Below, piece by piece: positions 9,517 through 19,174 of a stretch of 55,127 nt of DNA. Under the pieces are notes generated by a model, which ran no database searches, was not told the origin of the DNA, and saw only the letters and a program-made list of their open reading frames with translations. Origin of the DNA: Opitutaceae bacterium (GTDB lineage: Bacteria > Verrucomicrobiota > Verrucomicrobiia > Opitutales > Coraliomargaritaceae); assembly GCA_009886465.1 (NCBI GenBank), contig QXZH01000039.1, forward strand, positions 1-55,127, in the 5' to 3' direction. How positions within the stretch are numbered: position 1 is the stretch's first letter; each line of letters starts with the position of its first letter. The position numbers were made by a program, and so were the translations under genes.

Positions 9517-12312
9517 ATGAAATCTCTCTACCTCCTCGACGGTATGGCCCTCGCCTATCGTGCGCACTTCGCCCTCATTCGCAGCCCGATTTATACTAGC
9601 AAGGGTTTTAACACCTCGGCAATCTTCGGCTTCACCGCCACTCTGATCGAGCTGATCACCAAGCAGAAGCCTTCGCACCTCGCAGTCGTCTTCGACACCT
9701 CTGCACCGACGGAGCGCCACCGTATCCACCCCGAATATAAGGCCAACCGCGAAGATATGCCCGAGGACCTTTCCGCCGCCATGCCCCACCTCGACCGCGT
9801 GGCCGAGGCTTTTGGCATCCCTGTTCTCAAACTAGATGGATACGAGGCCGACGATATCATCGGTACCCTCGCTCACCGTGCCGAGGGTGATGGCTTTGAC
9901 GAAATCTACATGGTCACTCCTGATAAAGATTTCGGCCAACTTGTGACCGAAAAGATCAAAATGTATCGCCCCGGGCGCAAAGGCGACGGTGGAGAAATTC
10001 TTGGCATCGAAGAGATCAAAGAAAAATGGGGCATCGCCCGCGTCGATCAAGTCATCGACATGCTAGGGCTCTGCGGCGACACCGCCGACAACATTCCCGG
10101 TGTTCCAGGCATCGGCCCCAAGACCGCCGAAAAGCTACTCGCTCAATACGACACCGTCGAAGGCCTCCTCGATCATGTCGACGAACTCAAGGGCAAGCAA
10201 AAGGAAAAAGTCCGCGACAACGCCGACCAAGCCCTCATGTCCAAAGTGCTCGCCACCATACAACTTGACGTGCCCATCGAAGCTAACTGGGAAGCCATCT
10301 TGCTAGAAAAGCCTGACCAAGCGAAGCTTGTCCCCCTCCTTGCCGAATTTGAATTTCGGACCTTAGGTAAACGTATCTTCGGCGCCGACTTTTCCCCTCA
10401 AGAAGCTACTACGGAGCTCGTGCTAATGAGTGAGGACGATGAAAAAACGGGCACGCCGAGTTCCAGCATGGCAGCATCGTCGCCCCAGTTAGACCTCCTT
10501 CCCGATATCACCTTTAAAAAGCTAACTGACGTCAAAACCGACTATCGCATCGTAAAATCAAATATAGAATTAGCCGAACTCGTCACCACACTCACTGCCG
10601 CGAAAATCTTTGCCTTCGACACCGAAACTACCGCGCTCAACCCCCGTGCAGCAAAACTCATCGGCATCTCCTTTTCCACCGAAGCCCACAGCGGCTACTG
10701 GGTGCCCGCCACCGAGGAATCCCTAGCGGCAGTAGGCTCCCTCTTTGCCGACGAGTCACTGACTAAAATCGGGCATAACTTAAAATTCGACCTATCCGTG
10801 CTCGCGGAAAACGACTGCCCGGTCGCAGGCCTGTGCTACGACACCATGCTAGCACATGCCCTGATCGACCCCGAGCAACGGCACAAGCTCGACACCCTCT
10901 CGGAAGACTTCCTACAATACTCCCCCATTCGATTCAGCGAGTTACTGCCAGAGGCTAAAAAGGGCGAAGCCATCGACTTTTCGGACGTGACGGAGCAAGA
11001 CCTCGCCAACTATGCGATCGAAGACTCCGATGTTACACTTCAGCTCTGGCAAATCTTTGAACCAAAGCTCGAAGAGAGCGGTCAGGCTAAAGTATTTTAC
11101 GAGATTGAGACGCCACTCCTCCCCGTGCTGGTAGCGATGGAGTGTGAAGGCATTCGTCTCTGCGAGACGACACTCGCAGCCACTGGCGAATCCCTCATCG
11201 GCCACATTGCAGAGCTAAAAGCCTCTATTTACGCAGTCGCTGGACGTGAGTTTAACCTCAACTCCCCAAAACAACTGGGCGAAGTTTTGTTCGACGAACT
11301 CAAACTAGTCGAAAAGCCCAAGAAGACTAAGACCGGTCAATACGCTACCAACGAACAAGTCCTCTCGAACCTCGCGCCCAAACACACTATAGTGGCAGAG
11401 CTTCTAGAGTATCGCCAACTGACCAAGCTCAAGAGCACCTACATTGACTCGCTCCCGAACTCTGTTGATCTGGTTACTGGTCGCGTCCACACCCATTATG
11501 GTCAAGCGCAGACCGCCACAGGTCGACTCTCTTCTAACGATCCCAACCTACAAAATATCCCCGTTCGCAGCCCCAAAGGCCGCGAGATTCGAAAAGCATT
11601 CGTCCCGCGCGAAGGATGGAAGCTACTCGCAGCCGACTATTCGCAAATTGAGCTGCGCATCCTTGCGGCACTGACAGGCGACGTCGGTCTGCTGGCCGCG
11701 TTCAAGGAGGGCCAAGACATCCATACCGCTACCGCCGCAAAGATCTTTGACGTCGTGCCCGGAGAAGTGACCCGCGACCAACGCAGCACAGCGAAGATGG
11801 TTAATTTTGGCATCCCCTACGGCATCTCCGCGTTCGGTCTCGCCCAACGCCTCGGCACCGTTAGCCGGACGGAGGCGCAAGAGATTATTGATAGCTACTT
11901 CGCTCAATTTCCCGGCATCCCTGGCTACATGGAAGCGCAGAAAGAAAGCGCCAAGGAGAAAGGCTACGTCGAAACCCAATGCGGGCGCCGTCGCCACCTA
12001 CGCGACATCAACTCCGGCAATGGCACCATCCGCGCCGCCGCCGAGCGTAACGCCATTAACATGCCGATACAAGGTACCGCCGCTGACATGATCAAGATCG
12101 CAATGGTAAGTATCCAAAAATCTATTATAGAAAAAGGCCTCAAGAGCCGCATGCTTCTACAAGTCCACGATGAACTCATTTTTGACATGGAACCGAGCGA
12201 AGAAGCCGAGCTACATAAGCTAGTAAGCGAAGGTATGATCGGAGCGCTGGAGCTACCCTGCCCCATCGAAATCGAGATCGGATTGGGCGAAAACTGGCTA
12301 GAAGCGCACTAA
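9517..12312 (+). CDS. polA: DNA polymerase I
   Basis: Pol I fills gaps and removes primers during replication and repair. The 931-residue protein has all three domains. The 5' nuclease (about 1-290) begins LYLLDGMALAYRAHFA. The proofreading exonuclease (about 345-530) has intact FDTETTALN, HNLKFDLSVL and YAIEDSD, so it should be active. The polymerase domain (about 560-931) has motif A LLAADYSQIELR near 705, motif B RSTAKMVNFGIPYG with Phe at the dNTP-selecting position, and motif C LQVHDELIFD near 882. It starts 20 nt after the CCA enzyme and is probably cotranscribed with it. No terminator is evident after it. Confidence 0.98.
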   Translation: MKSLYLLDGMALAYRAHFALIRSPIYTSKGFNTSAIFGFTATLIELITKQKPSHLAVVFDTSAPTERHRIHPEYKANREDMPEDLSAAMPHLDRVAEAFGIPVLKLDGYEADDIIGTLAHRAEGDGFDEIYMVTPDKDFGQLVTEKIKMYRPGRKGDGGEILGIEEIKEKWGIARVDQVIDMLGLCGDTADNIPGVPGIGPKTAEKLLAQYDTVEGLLDHVDELKGKQKEKVRDNADQALMSKVLATIQLDVPIEANWEAILLEKPDQAKLVPLLAEFEFRTLGKRIFGADFSPQEATTELVLMSEDDEKTGTPSSSMAASSPQLDLLPDITFKKLTDVKTDYRIVKSNIELAELVTTLTAAKIFAFDTETTALNPRAAKLIGISFSTEAHSGYWVPATEESLAAVGSLFADESLTKIGHNLKFDLSVLAENDCPVAGLCYDTMLAHALIDPEQRHKLDTLSEDFLQYSPIRFSELLPEAKKGEAIDFSDVTEQDLANYAIEDSDVTLQLWQIFEPKLEESGQAKVFYEIETPLLPVLVAMECEGIRLCETTLAATGESLIGHIAELKASIYAVAGREFNLNSPKQLGEVLFDELKLVEKPKKTKTGQYATNEQVLSNLAPKHTIVAELLEYRQLTKLKSTYIDSLPNSVDLVTGRVHTHYGQAQTATGRLSSNDPNLQNIPVRSPKGREIRKAFVPREGWKLLAADYSQIELRILAALTGDVGLLAAFKEGQDIHTATAAKIFDVVPGEVTRDQRSTAKMVNFGIPYGISAFGLAQRLGTVSRTEAQEIIDSYFAQFPGIPGYMEAQKESAKEKGYVETQCGRRRHLRDINSGNGTIRAAAERNAINMPIQGTAADMIKIAMVSIQKSIIEKGLKSRMLLQVHDELIFDMEPSEEAELHKLVSEGMIGALELPCPIEIEIGLGENWLEAH

Positions 12313-12512
12313 TCCTCCTGAACACGATACCTACCTTGCGAGCTTACTCACGCCTCCGTTAGCTCACTAGCGTATAAAGTACTATGAAGATAACCGAGTC
12401 GCAATCGGCCCATGCCTACTAAGACGCCTTCGCCGAAAACCAACCAGCTTAAAACCGAAAAAACAAAGAAATTAGTCTGGTGTTTCTAGGCTCCCTAGGT
12501 AATTTTGGCACT

Positions 12513-13247
12513 ATGAGAAGCGGTAACCCAACTTTATCAGCAAATACATTTCGCGAGCGGTGCCTAGAAGGCAAGGCCATGACTTTAAATGGAACAGTGC
12601 ACAAGACTGCACTTTTGCTCATCGGTCTCATCGCGACGGCAGCAATCACTTGGCGTCGCACGATGCTCACAGAGGATCCTTCAAGTCTGTTTCCTTATTT
12701 AATAGTGGGTGTGATCGGGGGACTGGTAGTCGGACTCATTACAGTGTTCAAAAAGGAATGGTCGCCCATAACAGCTCCACTCTACTGCGTGCTCCAAGGC
12801 CTTTTTCTGGGCATCATCTCAGCCATCTTCGAACAGAGGTTTCCAGGTATCGTTTTTCAGGCTGTGTCACTCACCTTCGGAACCCTAGCCTCACTACTCT
12901 TAGCTTATCAAACTGGACTAATCAAAGCGACCGAGAATTTCAAACTGGGTGTAACGGCGGCTACGGGCGGGATAATGATGATCTACCTCATAAACTTTGC
13001 GATGAGTTTCTTTGGTAGCGGTATCCCCTATATTCACGAGAGTGGCACCTTCGGCATTATTTTCAGTCTATTCGTCGTAGTGATCGCGGCACTCAATCTT
13101 GTCTTAGACTTCGACTTTATTGAAAATGGCGTGGAACAGAAGGCACCAAAATATATGGAATGGTATGCCGCCTTTGGTCTACTCGTGACTCTAATCTGGC
13201 TCTACCTTGAGATACTGCGCTTACTAGCGAAAATGCGTAGCCGGTAA
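12513..13247 (+). CDS. YccA/Bax-inhibitor-1 family membrane protein
   Basis: A 244-residue, very hydrophobic protein with about seven predicted membrane helices. The start MRSGNPTLSANTF is characteristic of the YccA-like branch of the Bax inhibitor-1 family, and LLLAYQTGLIKATENFKLGVTAATGG is a typical mid-protein block. A charged C-terminus (KMRSR) ends the last helix. Some relatives modulate FtsH proteolysis or ion flux, but the role of this branch is not settled. I chose the ATG at 12513, which gives the family N-terminus; a GTG at 12480 would add eleven unrelated residues. It stands alone between polA and the desaturase gene. Confidence 0.85.
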   Translation: MRSGNPTLSANTFRERCLEGKAMTLNGTVHKTALLLIGLIATAAITWRRTMLTEDPSSLFPYLIVGVIGGLVVGLITVFKKEWSPITAPLYCVLQGLFLGIISAIFEQRFPGIVFQAVSLTFGTLASLLLAYQTGLIKATENFKLGVTAATGGIMMIYLINFAMSFFGSGIPYIHESGTFGIIFSLFVVVIAALNLVLDFDFIENGVEQKAPKYMEWYAAFGLLVTLIWLYLEILRLLAKMRSR

Positions 13248-13537
13248 ATTCAGCCATCGAAGAAACAACCGTTACCAGGACTAGCGGAGTTTAAAGAGGC
13301 AAAATTGCGCCCTGCCAACTACAGCTCGCAATTATCTATCAAAAACTTGCACAAAGACATGTGTCTTGTAATTTGATATATGTGTTAACTTTCCAAAATA
13401 AAATACTCAATCGACTGCCTCGCTGTAATTCAAACCGCTGCACACCTAAACGAAGACTCTTTGAGCCATACTCGCACGGTAGAAAATAAAACTTCGATAT
13501 TATTCGATCATCTCAATAATCTCATATTTAAAATATT
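13248..13537. other. 290-bp gene-free spacer with one dyad
   Basis: No coding sequence or RNA gene is recognisable here. The only structure I see is a dyad, AAGACA-TG-TGTCTT, at 13354-13367. It lies just after a TTGCAC that could be a -35 element, about 170 bp before the desaturase start. The last 50 bp are AT-rich. Confidence 0.4.
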
Positions 13538-14572
13538 ATGACCTCCTCTGTAATGACTCCACCCTTGCCAGATTCAGTTTCTGGTGAAGCGCCCAATTGG
13601 CGTAAGATTGTCAAAAAATACCAAATACCTTGCCTAAAAAAAAGCCTTTGGCAGGTCGCCAACTCAATGGGTTCTTACATTGCACTATGGATTGTGATGT
13701 ATTTCACAGTTTCGGTATCTTGGCCACTCACGCTGGGTCTCGCTATACTTGCGGGGATGTTTTTGGTGCGAGTTTTCATCATCTTTCACGACTGTGGGCA
13801 CGGCTCCTTTTTTCAATCTAAAGATGCTAACAACGCCGTCGGTTTCGTCGCGGGGTTGATGACACTCACACCCTACCGCCACTGGCGCTGGCAACACGCA
13901 GTGCACCACGGCACTTCTGGTAACTTGGACGAGCGTGGCGTCGGCGACGTTTGGACGATGACCGTAAAGGAATATAAGGCAGCACCATTATGGCTTAAAC
14001 TGCAGTATCGGCTTACGCGGAATCCTTTCATGCTCTTCGTGCTAGGACCGCTGGGGCTGTTCGTTATCTACCAGCGATTCGCCTACAAGTTAGCCAACCG
14101 TCGCGACCGGATGGACGTCTACAAGATGAATGCCTTCATCGCGGTCTATGCCACCGCTATGACTTTACTTTTTGGCTTCTGGAATTTTCTCTGGATTCAG
14201 CTATCGGTCATAACCGTGTGCGGAAGCTTGGGCATCTGGCTCTTCTACGTGCAGCACCAGTTTGAAGACACCTACTGGCGGGCAGGCGAGGAGTGGGACT
14301 ACACTGACTCAGCCATGCAGGGTAGCTCCTTCTATCGGTTGCCAGCGATCTTGAATTGGTTTTCTGGCAGTATTGGCTACCACCATATCCACCATTTAAG
14401 TTCCCGTATCCCAAACTATAATTTGAAGGCCTGCCATGAATCGGAGCCGTTTTTCCAGCAAGTACCTGAACTGACGCTGCGCAGCAGTTTAAAATCGATG
14501 AGTCTCCGGCTTTGGGATGAAGATACTGGAAAATTGGTTGGTTACAGGGTATTGCGCGAGAAGGCTATTTGA
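13538..14572 (+). CDS. membrane fatty-acid desaturase
   Basis: A 344-residue di-iron membrane desaturase that would introduce a double bond into membrane-lipid acyl chains. The three histidine boxes are intact: HDCGH at 84-88, HAVHH at 120-124 and HHIHH at 282-286. Hydrophobic helix pairs lie between the first and second box regions. The phrases LDERGVGDVWTMTV and YVQHQFEDTYW are typical of the delta-12/omega-6-like bacterial branch, but regiospecificity cannot be assigned by eye. A possible operator dyad lies in the long upstream spacer, and such genes are often temperature-controlled. The gene ends just before, or slightly overlapping, the YHYH gene. Confidence 0.9.
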   Translation: MTSSVMTPPLPDSVSGEAPNWRKIVKKYQIPCLKKSLWQVANSMGSYIALWIVMYFTVSVSWPLTLGLAILAGMFLVRVFIIFHDCGHGSFFQSKDANNAVGFVAGLMTLTPYRHWRWQHAVHHGTSGNLDERGVGDVWTMTVKEYKAAPLWLKLQYRLTRNPFMLFVLGPLGLFVIYQRFAYKLANRRDRMDVYKMNAFIAVYATAMTLLFGFWNFLWIQLSVITVCGSLGIWLFYVQHQFEDTYWRAGEEWDYTDSAMQGSSFYRLPAILNWFSGSIGYHHIHHLSSRIPNYNLKACHESEPFFQQVPELTLRSSLKSMSLRLWDEDTGKLVGYRVLREKAI

Positions 14573-14616
14573 AACTTTCGCGCGCAAGGCGCGATGTTAC
14601 TCGAACACAAAAATTA

Positions 14617-15573
14617 ATGACTCTTCCGAAAGCATTCTACCTGTTTACGTCTGGACTCTTGCCGCTAATCGGGCTGGCGCATTCTAGTGAATTTCATTTA
14701 AGTTTACTTCCTACTGGGCAGACCCTCGAAATCGCACCCCAATGTAAGATAAAGATAGAAGGCAACAAGCGCATCATAAAGTCCAACGGTATTCCAGACC
14801 ACGAGGTTGGACGATTCCCTAATCGAGGTAATCCGAATGGCATCCAAGCGCAAAACTACCACTACGAGGTAGCACTCAAACCCCAAGTTGCCAGAGAGAC
14901 CGTTGCGCTAGTCCGCCAGCCATTCGGTATCGCGCTGAACGGCGTATTATTTGATCCTGGCACCGCCGAGTTTTTCCAACGTGATCGTAATTCCGAGTGG
15001 AATTACGAAGCGCTGAGCGGCGCTGTCAAACTGGGACTCGATCAGAATCATGCCCACGTACAACCGAATGGAGCCTACCACTATCACGGCTTACCAAGTA
15101 AACTTTTCGAAATGCTCTCGGGCGGAGAGCAAGTTATGACCCTCATCGGTTGGGCTGCGGATGGCTTTCCTATCTATGGCTTATACGGAACAAAAGACCC
15201 GCTAGATGCAGGCAGCGAAATCGTCGAATTGAAGTCGAGCTATCAAATCAAAGCAGGCTCACGCCCGACTGGTAGCGACTCTCCAAAAGGCGACTACGAC
15301 GGCAGCTTCACCATTGACTACGAATACGTAGCGAGCAGCGGCGATCTCGATGAGTGCGGCGGTCGCTTTGGTATAACTCCCGAATTCGCCGAAGGCACTT
15401 ACTACTATGTGCTGACCGAGGACTACCCCTTTATTCCACGCATGTTTAAGGGTGTGCCCGACCCCAGTTTTGAACGCCGGCGGCACAGACGTCGACCATC
15501 CAAAAACTCCGACGATCAAGACCACCCAAATCGCGGTAGCAGTCGTGGTCCCGCACACCCAAGAAGTTTTTAG
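14617..15573 (+). CDS. secreted YHYH-domain protein
   Basis: The 318-residue protein begins with a signal peptide (MTLPKAFYLFTSGLLPLIGLAHS). Its core contains the defining YHYH motif in GAYHYHGLP near residues 165-173, preceded by LDQNHAHVQPNG and followed by LIGWAADGFPIYGLYG. YHYH proteins are exported and of unknown function. The C-terminal 35 residues are Arg/Ser/Asp-rich and look disordered. I chose the ATG at 14617; a TTG at 14569 that overlaps the desaturase stop would put 16 basic residues in front of the signal peptide. Tight spacing suggests cotranscription with the desaturase gene. Confidence 0.8.
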   Translation: MTLPKAFYLFTSGLLPLIGLAHSSEFHLSLLPTGQTLEIAPQCKIKIEGNKRIIKSNGIPDHEVGRFPNRGNPNGIQAQNYHYEVALKPQVARETVALVRQPFGIALNGVLFDPGTAEFFQRDRNSEWNYEALSGAVKLGLDQNHAHVQPNGAYHYHGLPSKLFEMLSGGEQVMTLIGWAADGFPIYGLYGTKDPLDAGSEIVELKSSYQIKAGSRPTGSDSPKGDYDGSFTIDYEYVASSGDLDECGGRFGITPEFAEGTYYYVLTEDYPFIPRMFKGVPDPSFERRRHRRRPSKNSDDQDHPNRGSSRGPAHPRSF

Positions 15574-15628
15574 ATAAACCTCAGGTTGAAGAGGTTTGAT
15601 CCCTCGACCGTCGTGATCGCATCACTAG

Positions 15629-16633
15629 ATGGATTTATTCTCAAACAAAGCAATATTCCGCAAAATGCTGGCCGCGTGGTATGCCACTGCCCAGCGCCCA
15701 CTGCCTTGGCGTGCGGAACCAAGCCTCTATCGCACCGTTGTGTCTGAGCTAATGGCACAGCAGACACAAATTAAGACCATGCTGCCCTACTTCAAGCGTT
15801 GGATGCAGCGCTTCCCCAACTTTACCACGCTAGCCGATGCGCCCGCCGAGGATGTGCTTAAGCACTGGGAAGGCCTCGGCTATTACAGCCGTGCGCGCAA
15901 CCTACATCGCTTGGCCAAAGAATACGTCGCACTCAATCCCAAGCCCGCGACCCGCGAAGAATGGCAACGGCTGCCCGGCATCGGCCCCTATCCCTCGGCG
16001 GCCATCACTTCGATTGCATTGGGTCAACCGGCCGCAGTCGTCGATGGCAACGTCGTGCGTATCCTCGCACGATTGACCGACGATGCGCATATTTTTAAAA
16101 ACAATGGCGAAGCAGTCAAGGCCTTCACAGCTAGAGCTGACGATTTGCTCGATAACAAGAATCCCGGCGACCACAACCAAGCCATGATGGAACTCGGTGC
16201 AACAGTCTGCCTCAAGCATAAGCCTCTCTGTACCGTTTGCCCCGTCCTTAAGTTCTGTGTCTCAAATAAAAACGATAATCAAGACGAGCTTCCGAAAATA
16301 GAGCGCAAGACCACTGTGCAAGTCGAGATCGACCGCGCATGGATAATAGAAGGTGATAAACTATTACTCCACCGTATCCCAGAAAGTGCAGGGCAACTTG
16401 CAGGGCAATACGAGTTACCCGAACTGAGCGCAGTCAAAGCGAGGACGTCGCCCCAACTCATCGCCAGCAAATCACGCTCCATCACCCATCGTCGAATTAA
16501 AGAATACATCTACGAAACAACCGTAGCCGGTATTGATGACTCATTAGAATGGGTCGCCCTCGAGCAGCTAGAGGCTATTACTCTTTCGGGACCACATCGC
16601 AGGTGGATTCGTGAATTACTAAAGGGTCAATGA
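15629..16633 (+). CDS. mutY: A/G-specific adenine glycosylase
   Basis: MutY removes adenine mispaired with 8-oxoguanine. The 334-residue protein has the N-terminal catalytic region VSELMAQQTQIKTMLPYF with the conserved Glu. It also has a helix-hairpin-helix RLPGIGPYPSAAI and the catalytic Asp in VVDGNVVRILAR. The 4Fe-4S ligands are complete: Cys194, Cys201, Cys204 and Cys210 with C-x6-C-x2-C-x5-C spacing. A C-terminal NUDIX-like domain (about 230-330) recognises 8-oxoG in this family. The ATG at 15629 gives the usual N-terminus. It lies 55 bp after the YHYH gene; a small hairpin in that gap has no T-run. Confidence 0.95.
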   Translation: MDLFSNKAIFRKMLAAWYATAQRPLPWRAEPSLYRTVVSELMAQQTQIKTMLPYFKRWMQRFPNFTTLADAPAEDVLKHWEGLGYYSRARNLHRLAKEYVALNPKPATREEWQRLPGIGPYPSAAITSIALGQPAAVVDGNVVRILARLTDDAHIFKNNGEAVKAFTARADDLLDNKNPGDHNQAMMELGATVCLKHKPLCTVCPVLKFCVSNKNDNQDELPKIERKTTVQVEIDRAWIIEGDKLLLHRIPESAGQLAGQYELPELSAVKARTSPQLIASKSRSITHRRIKEYIYETTVAGIDDSLEWVALEQLEAITLSGPHRRWIRELLKGQ

Positions 16634-16676
16634 TTCTTAATTGGACCTTTAAGATTCCATTGCTCAGCTTAAATCC

Positions 16677-17060
16677 ATGCCAAAGAAACAAAAATGGACT
16701 GCCGACGATTTTGAAATCCGCGCCTCGACGATCGAGGGCGCGGGCATAGGGCTATTTGCTAGGCACGCTATCGGTGAAGAGGACACTATCGGTTATTACA
16801 CCGGCGAAGTGATCACAGAAAAAGAATTTCACGACCCCGACCGCCCCTTTTCTGCCTTCGTGATGTGGGTCACCAGAGACCATATTCTCGTCGGTGAAGG
16901 CCCAAAGGCCAACTACACTCGCTACATCAATCACGATGATGAGCCCAACGCCTTTCTCGTAGTCTCCAGTCGCTGGAAGACCGCCCGCTTCCAAGCCCTT
17001 CGAGACATCGAGCCGGGCGAAGAAATCTTCTTCGACTACGGCGAAGACTACTGGGAGTAA
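16677..17060 (+). CDS. small SET-domain protein (putative lysine methyltransferase)
   Basis: A 127-residue protein that is almost entirely one SET domain. It has GAGIGLFARHAIGEEDTIGYYTGEV near the N-terminus (SAM contact), NHDDEPN at 85-91 (the NHxxxPN catalytic motif) and EEIFFDYGEDYW at 116-126 (the closing Tyr motif). No pre-SET, post-SET or targeting domain is present. Bacterial stand-alone SET proteins are known, for example in Chlamydia where one methylates a histone-like protein. The substrate here is unknown. The Lys/Ala-rich tail of RpoD in the same window is one speculative target. It follows mutY by 43 bp. Confidence 0.85.
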   Translation: MPKKQKWTADDFEIRASTIEGAGIGLFARHAIGEEDTIGYYTGEVITEKEFHDPDRPFSAFVMWVTRDHILVGEGPKANYTRYINHDDEPNAFLVVSSRWKTARFQALRDIEPGEEIFFDYGEDYWE

Positions 17061-17165
17061 GCCTGAGTGTCTGCTACAGCTGCCATTAATCACTTTGTCA
17101 TAAGAGTAGCTTCGAGGTTGAACTAGGAACAATCTCCCTTTAATTTGTAATTAAGATTTAGCCAT

Positions 17166-18845
17166 ATGAACATCGACCCCATTTTTTTAGGCCTCGACGA
17201 GGAACAACGGAGCGTAATTTCAACTCTGCCCCGAGGAGATCGACTGATTGAGCTCGCCACCCTTCGTAACCGCTCTACCCGCGAGATCTTGTCCGAACTG
17301 GCCGACCTCGCAGAAATCGCAGTAATTAAAGACATCGAGCTGATTGACAATCCAACCGCCACGCTGCCGCTGCGGATGATTCACGAATATCAATGTATTC
17401 CTGTCCAAACAGTAAGCGACGATACCCCAAAAGAGAAGGCCCCTATTGCACTCGCCACACTCTGGCCCCCCGACGAGGTAATGAATCGCTGGGTCTATGC
17501 CGTCAGCGGACGTAAAGTGCAGTGGTTCATGGGAGACCCAGAACAGATCACCGAGACAATCACGCAAAACTTCGGTGTCGGAGCAGGCAGCCTCGACGAG
17601 TCCGACCTTATTACGGATGTTTCCCAAGCCGATGAGGTGGAAGATGAGGACGCCGCTGTGATCCGATTCGTCAACGAGGTAGTGCAAAAAGCAGTTAGCG
17701 ACCGGGCAACTGACATCCACTTCGAACCACATCGCGATGAGCTACAGATTCGCTATCGCATCGACGGCGAGCTAGTATCCGTTCGCGTGCCTGATAACCT
17801 GATACGCTTCCAAGGTGCCATCATCTCTCGCCTCAAAATCATGGCTAAGCTGAATATTTCCGAGAAGCGACGCCCGCAGGACGGTCGCATCTCCTTCGGT
17901 GCAGGTGATTCGGAATTGGATATTCGTATCTCCACCTTTCCTACGATGTATGGCGAGAGCGTGTCGCTCCGTCTGCTCAACCAAAAGTCAAAACCACTCT
18001 CCATGCGCGAGCTTGGCCTCGCCAACGACGAGGAAAAGAAACTTACCCACGCGCTTTCTACTCCACACGGAATCATCTTAGTGACGGGGCCTACAGGTTC
18101 GGGTAAATCCACTTCGCTCACGGCCTTCATCCGTTTGATCAACAAGCCCGAGCGCCGTATCATCACAGTAGAAGACCCCGTCGAGTATGAAGTGCCTGGA
18201 GTCAATCAGACGCAAGTCCATCCCGAGATCGGCTTGACCTTTGCCCAGTCCCTGCGCGCCGTGCTTCGCCAAGATCCCGACGTCATCATGGTCGGAGAAA
18301 TCCGCGACCGCGAGACAGCCGATATCGGCATCCGCGCCTCACTAACAGGTCACCTCGTACTGAGCACACTCCACACCAACGACGCACCAGGCGCTTTAAC
18401 CCGTCTCGTCGATATGGACATTGAGCCATTCCTCATTGCTTCCTCCGTAGAAATGATCATCGCGCAGCGCCTTGTACGCCGCCTCTGCCCCAATTGCGCA
18501 GTATCGGGCACCTACGATGAGCGCCAGATTACCGGCTTTCTTGCTACCATGCGCATCGACCCTAGCGAAGCGCAATACGGCCATCTCGCCAAATCAGCTG
18601 TCGGTTGTGAACGTTGTCGCAACTTAGGCTTCCGCGGGCGTATCGGCGTCTTTGAAATTCTTCGTGTTACCGAAGAAATCCACGAACACATCGTCAAGCG
18701 TGATTCTGCTCGAATGATTCGTCAGACCGCTGTCTCTCAAGACATGCGAACACTCATGCAAAGCGGATGGGGCCACATTAAAAATGGCACCACCACCTTT
18801 GAAGAAGTTATGCGCTTCGCTGAACTAGAAAGCGAAGAAGATTAG
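17166..18845 (+). CDS. GspE/PilB-type secretion or pilus assembly ATPase
   Basis: This hexameric ATPase family powers type II secretion or type IV pilus assembly from the cytoplasmic face. The 559-residue protein has an N-terminal T2SSE_N-like domain (about 1-150). The ATPase core follows, with Walker [12 protein letters not shown] near residue 310, the Asp box, Walker [17 protein letters not shown] and the His box [19 protein letters not shown] zinc-binding loop is present with CPNC and CERC pairs. No inner-membrane platform (gspF/pilC) or pseudopilin gene is next to it. GspE and PilB cannot be separated by eye. It is followed by a short convergent gene. Confidence 0.9.
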   Translation: MNIDPIFLGLDEEQRSVISTLPRGDRLIELATLRNRSTREILSELADLAEIAVIKDIELIDNPTATLPLRMIHEYQCIPVQTVSDDTPKEKAPIALATLWPPDEVMNRWVYAVSGRKVQWFMGDPEQITETITQNFGVGAGSLDESDLITDVSQADEVEDEDAAVIRFVNEVVQKAVSDRATDIHFEPHRDELQIRYRIDGELVSVRVPDNLIRFQGAIISRLKIMAKLNISEKRRPQDGRISFGAGDSELDIRISTFPTMYGESVSLRLLNQKSKPLSMRELGLANDEEKKLTHALSTPHGIILVTGPTGSGKSTSLTAFIRLINKPERRIITVEDPVEYEVPGVNQTQVHPEIGLTFAQSLRAVLRQDPDVIMVGEIRDRETADIGIRASLTGHLVLSTLHTNDAPGALTRLVDMDIEPFLIASSVEMIIAQRLVRRLCPNCAVSGTYDERQITGFLATMRIDPSEAQYGHLAKSAVGCERCRNLGFRGRIGVFEILRVTEEIHEHIVKRDSARMIRQTAVSQDMRTLMQSGWGHIKNGTTTFEEVMRFAELESEED

Positions 18846-18849
18846 TCAT

Positions 18850-19101
18850 TCAACGTTTGAAGTCCCTCGCCCGCATCTTCGCCTTCTCTTCCTTAAACTT
18901 CGCTCGATTGCAATTACAGTGCAGGCAGAGCGGGGTGTTATAGAACAACACAAATTTCTCACCGATCTTTAGCGGACGTTCCTGTCCGCGCTCCACCATC
19001 CGCAAGGCGGGCCCACAACTAGGGACGACCGCACCGACGGCGTCGAAAAATACATCAACGGCGGAACGCTTACCTTTCTTACGCTTTGGTAACTCACTCA
19101 T
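18850..19101 (-). CDS. small basic Cys-containing hypothetical protein
   Basis: An 83-residue basic protein I do not recognise. It fills the gap between gspE and the TPR gene and converges with gspE, 4 nt from its stop. It starts with a basic stretch (MSELPKRKKGKR) and has a short hydrophobic middle. It then has LCLHCNCNRAKFKEEKAKM, a cluster of three Cys and one His that could bind a metal, and ends in basic residues. No other gene competes for this DNA, which is the main reason to call it. It may be a small nucleic-acid-binding protein, but that is a guess. Confidence 0.5.
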   Translation of the reverse strand: MSELPKRKKGKRSAVDVFFDAVGAVVPSCGPALRMVERGQERPLKIGEKFVLFYNTPLCLHCNCNRAKFKEEKAKMRARDFKR

Positions 19102-19174
19102 TCATACTAGATAAAACAGAGTTTTCGGATTTTCCAATCGTCGTCTGCCTTTTTTTATAGCAATAGTTTATTGA

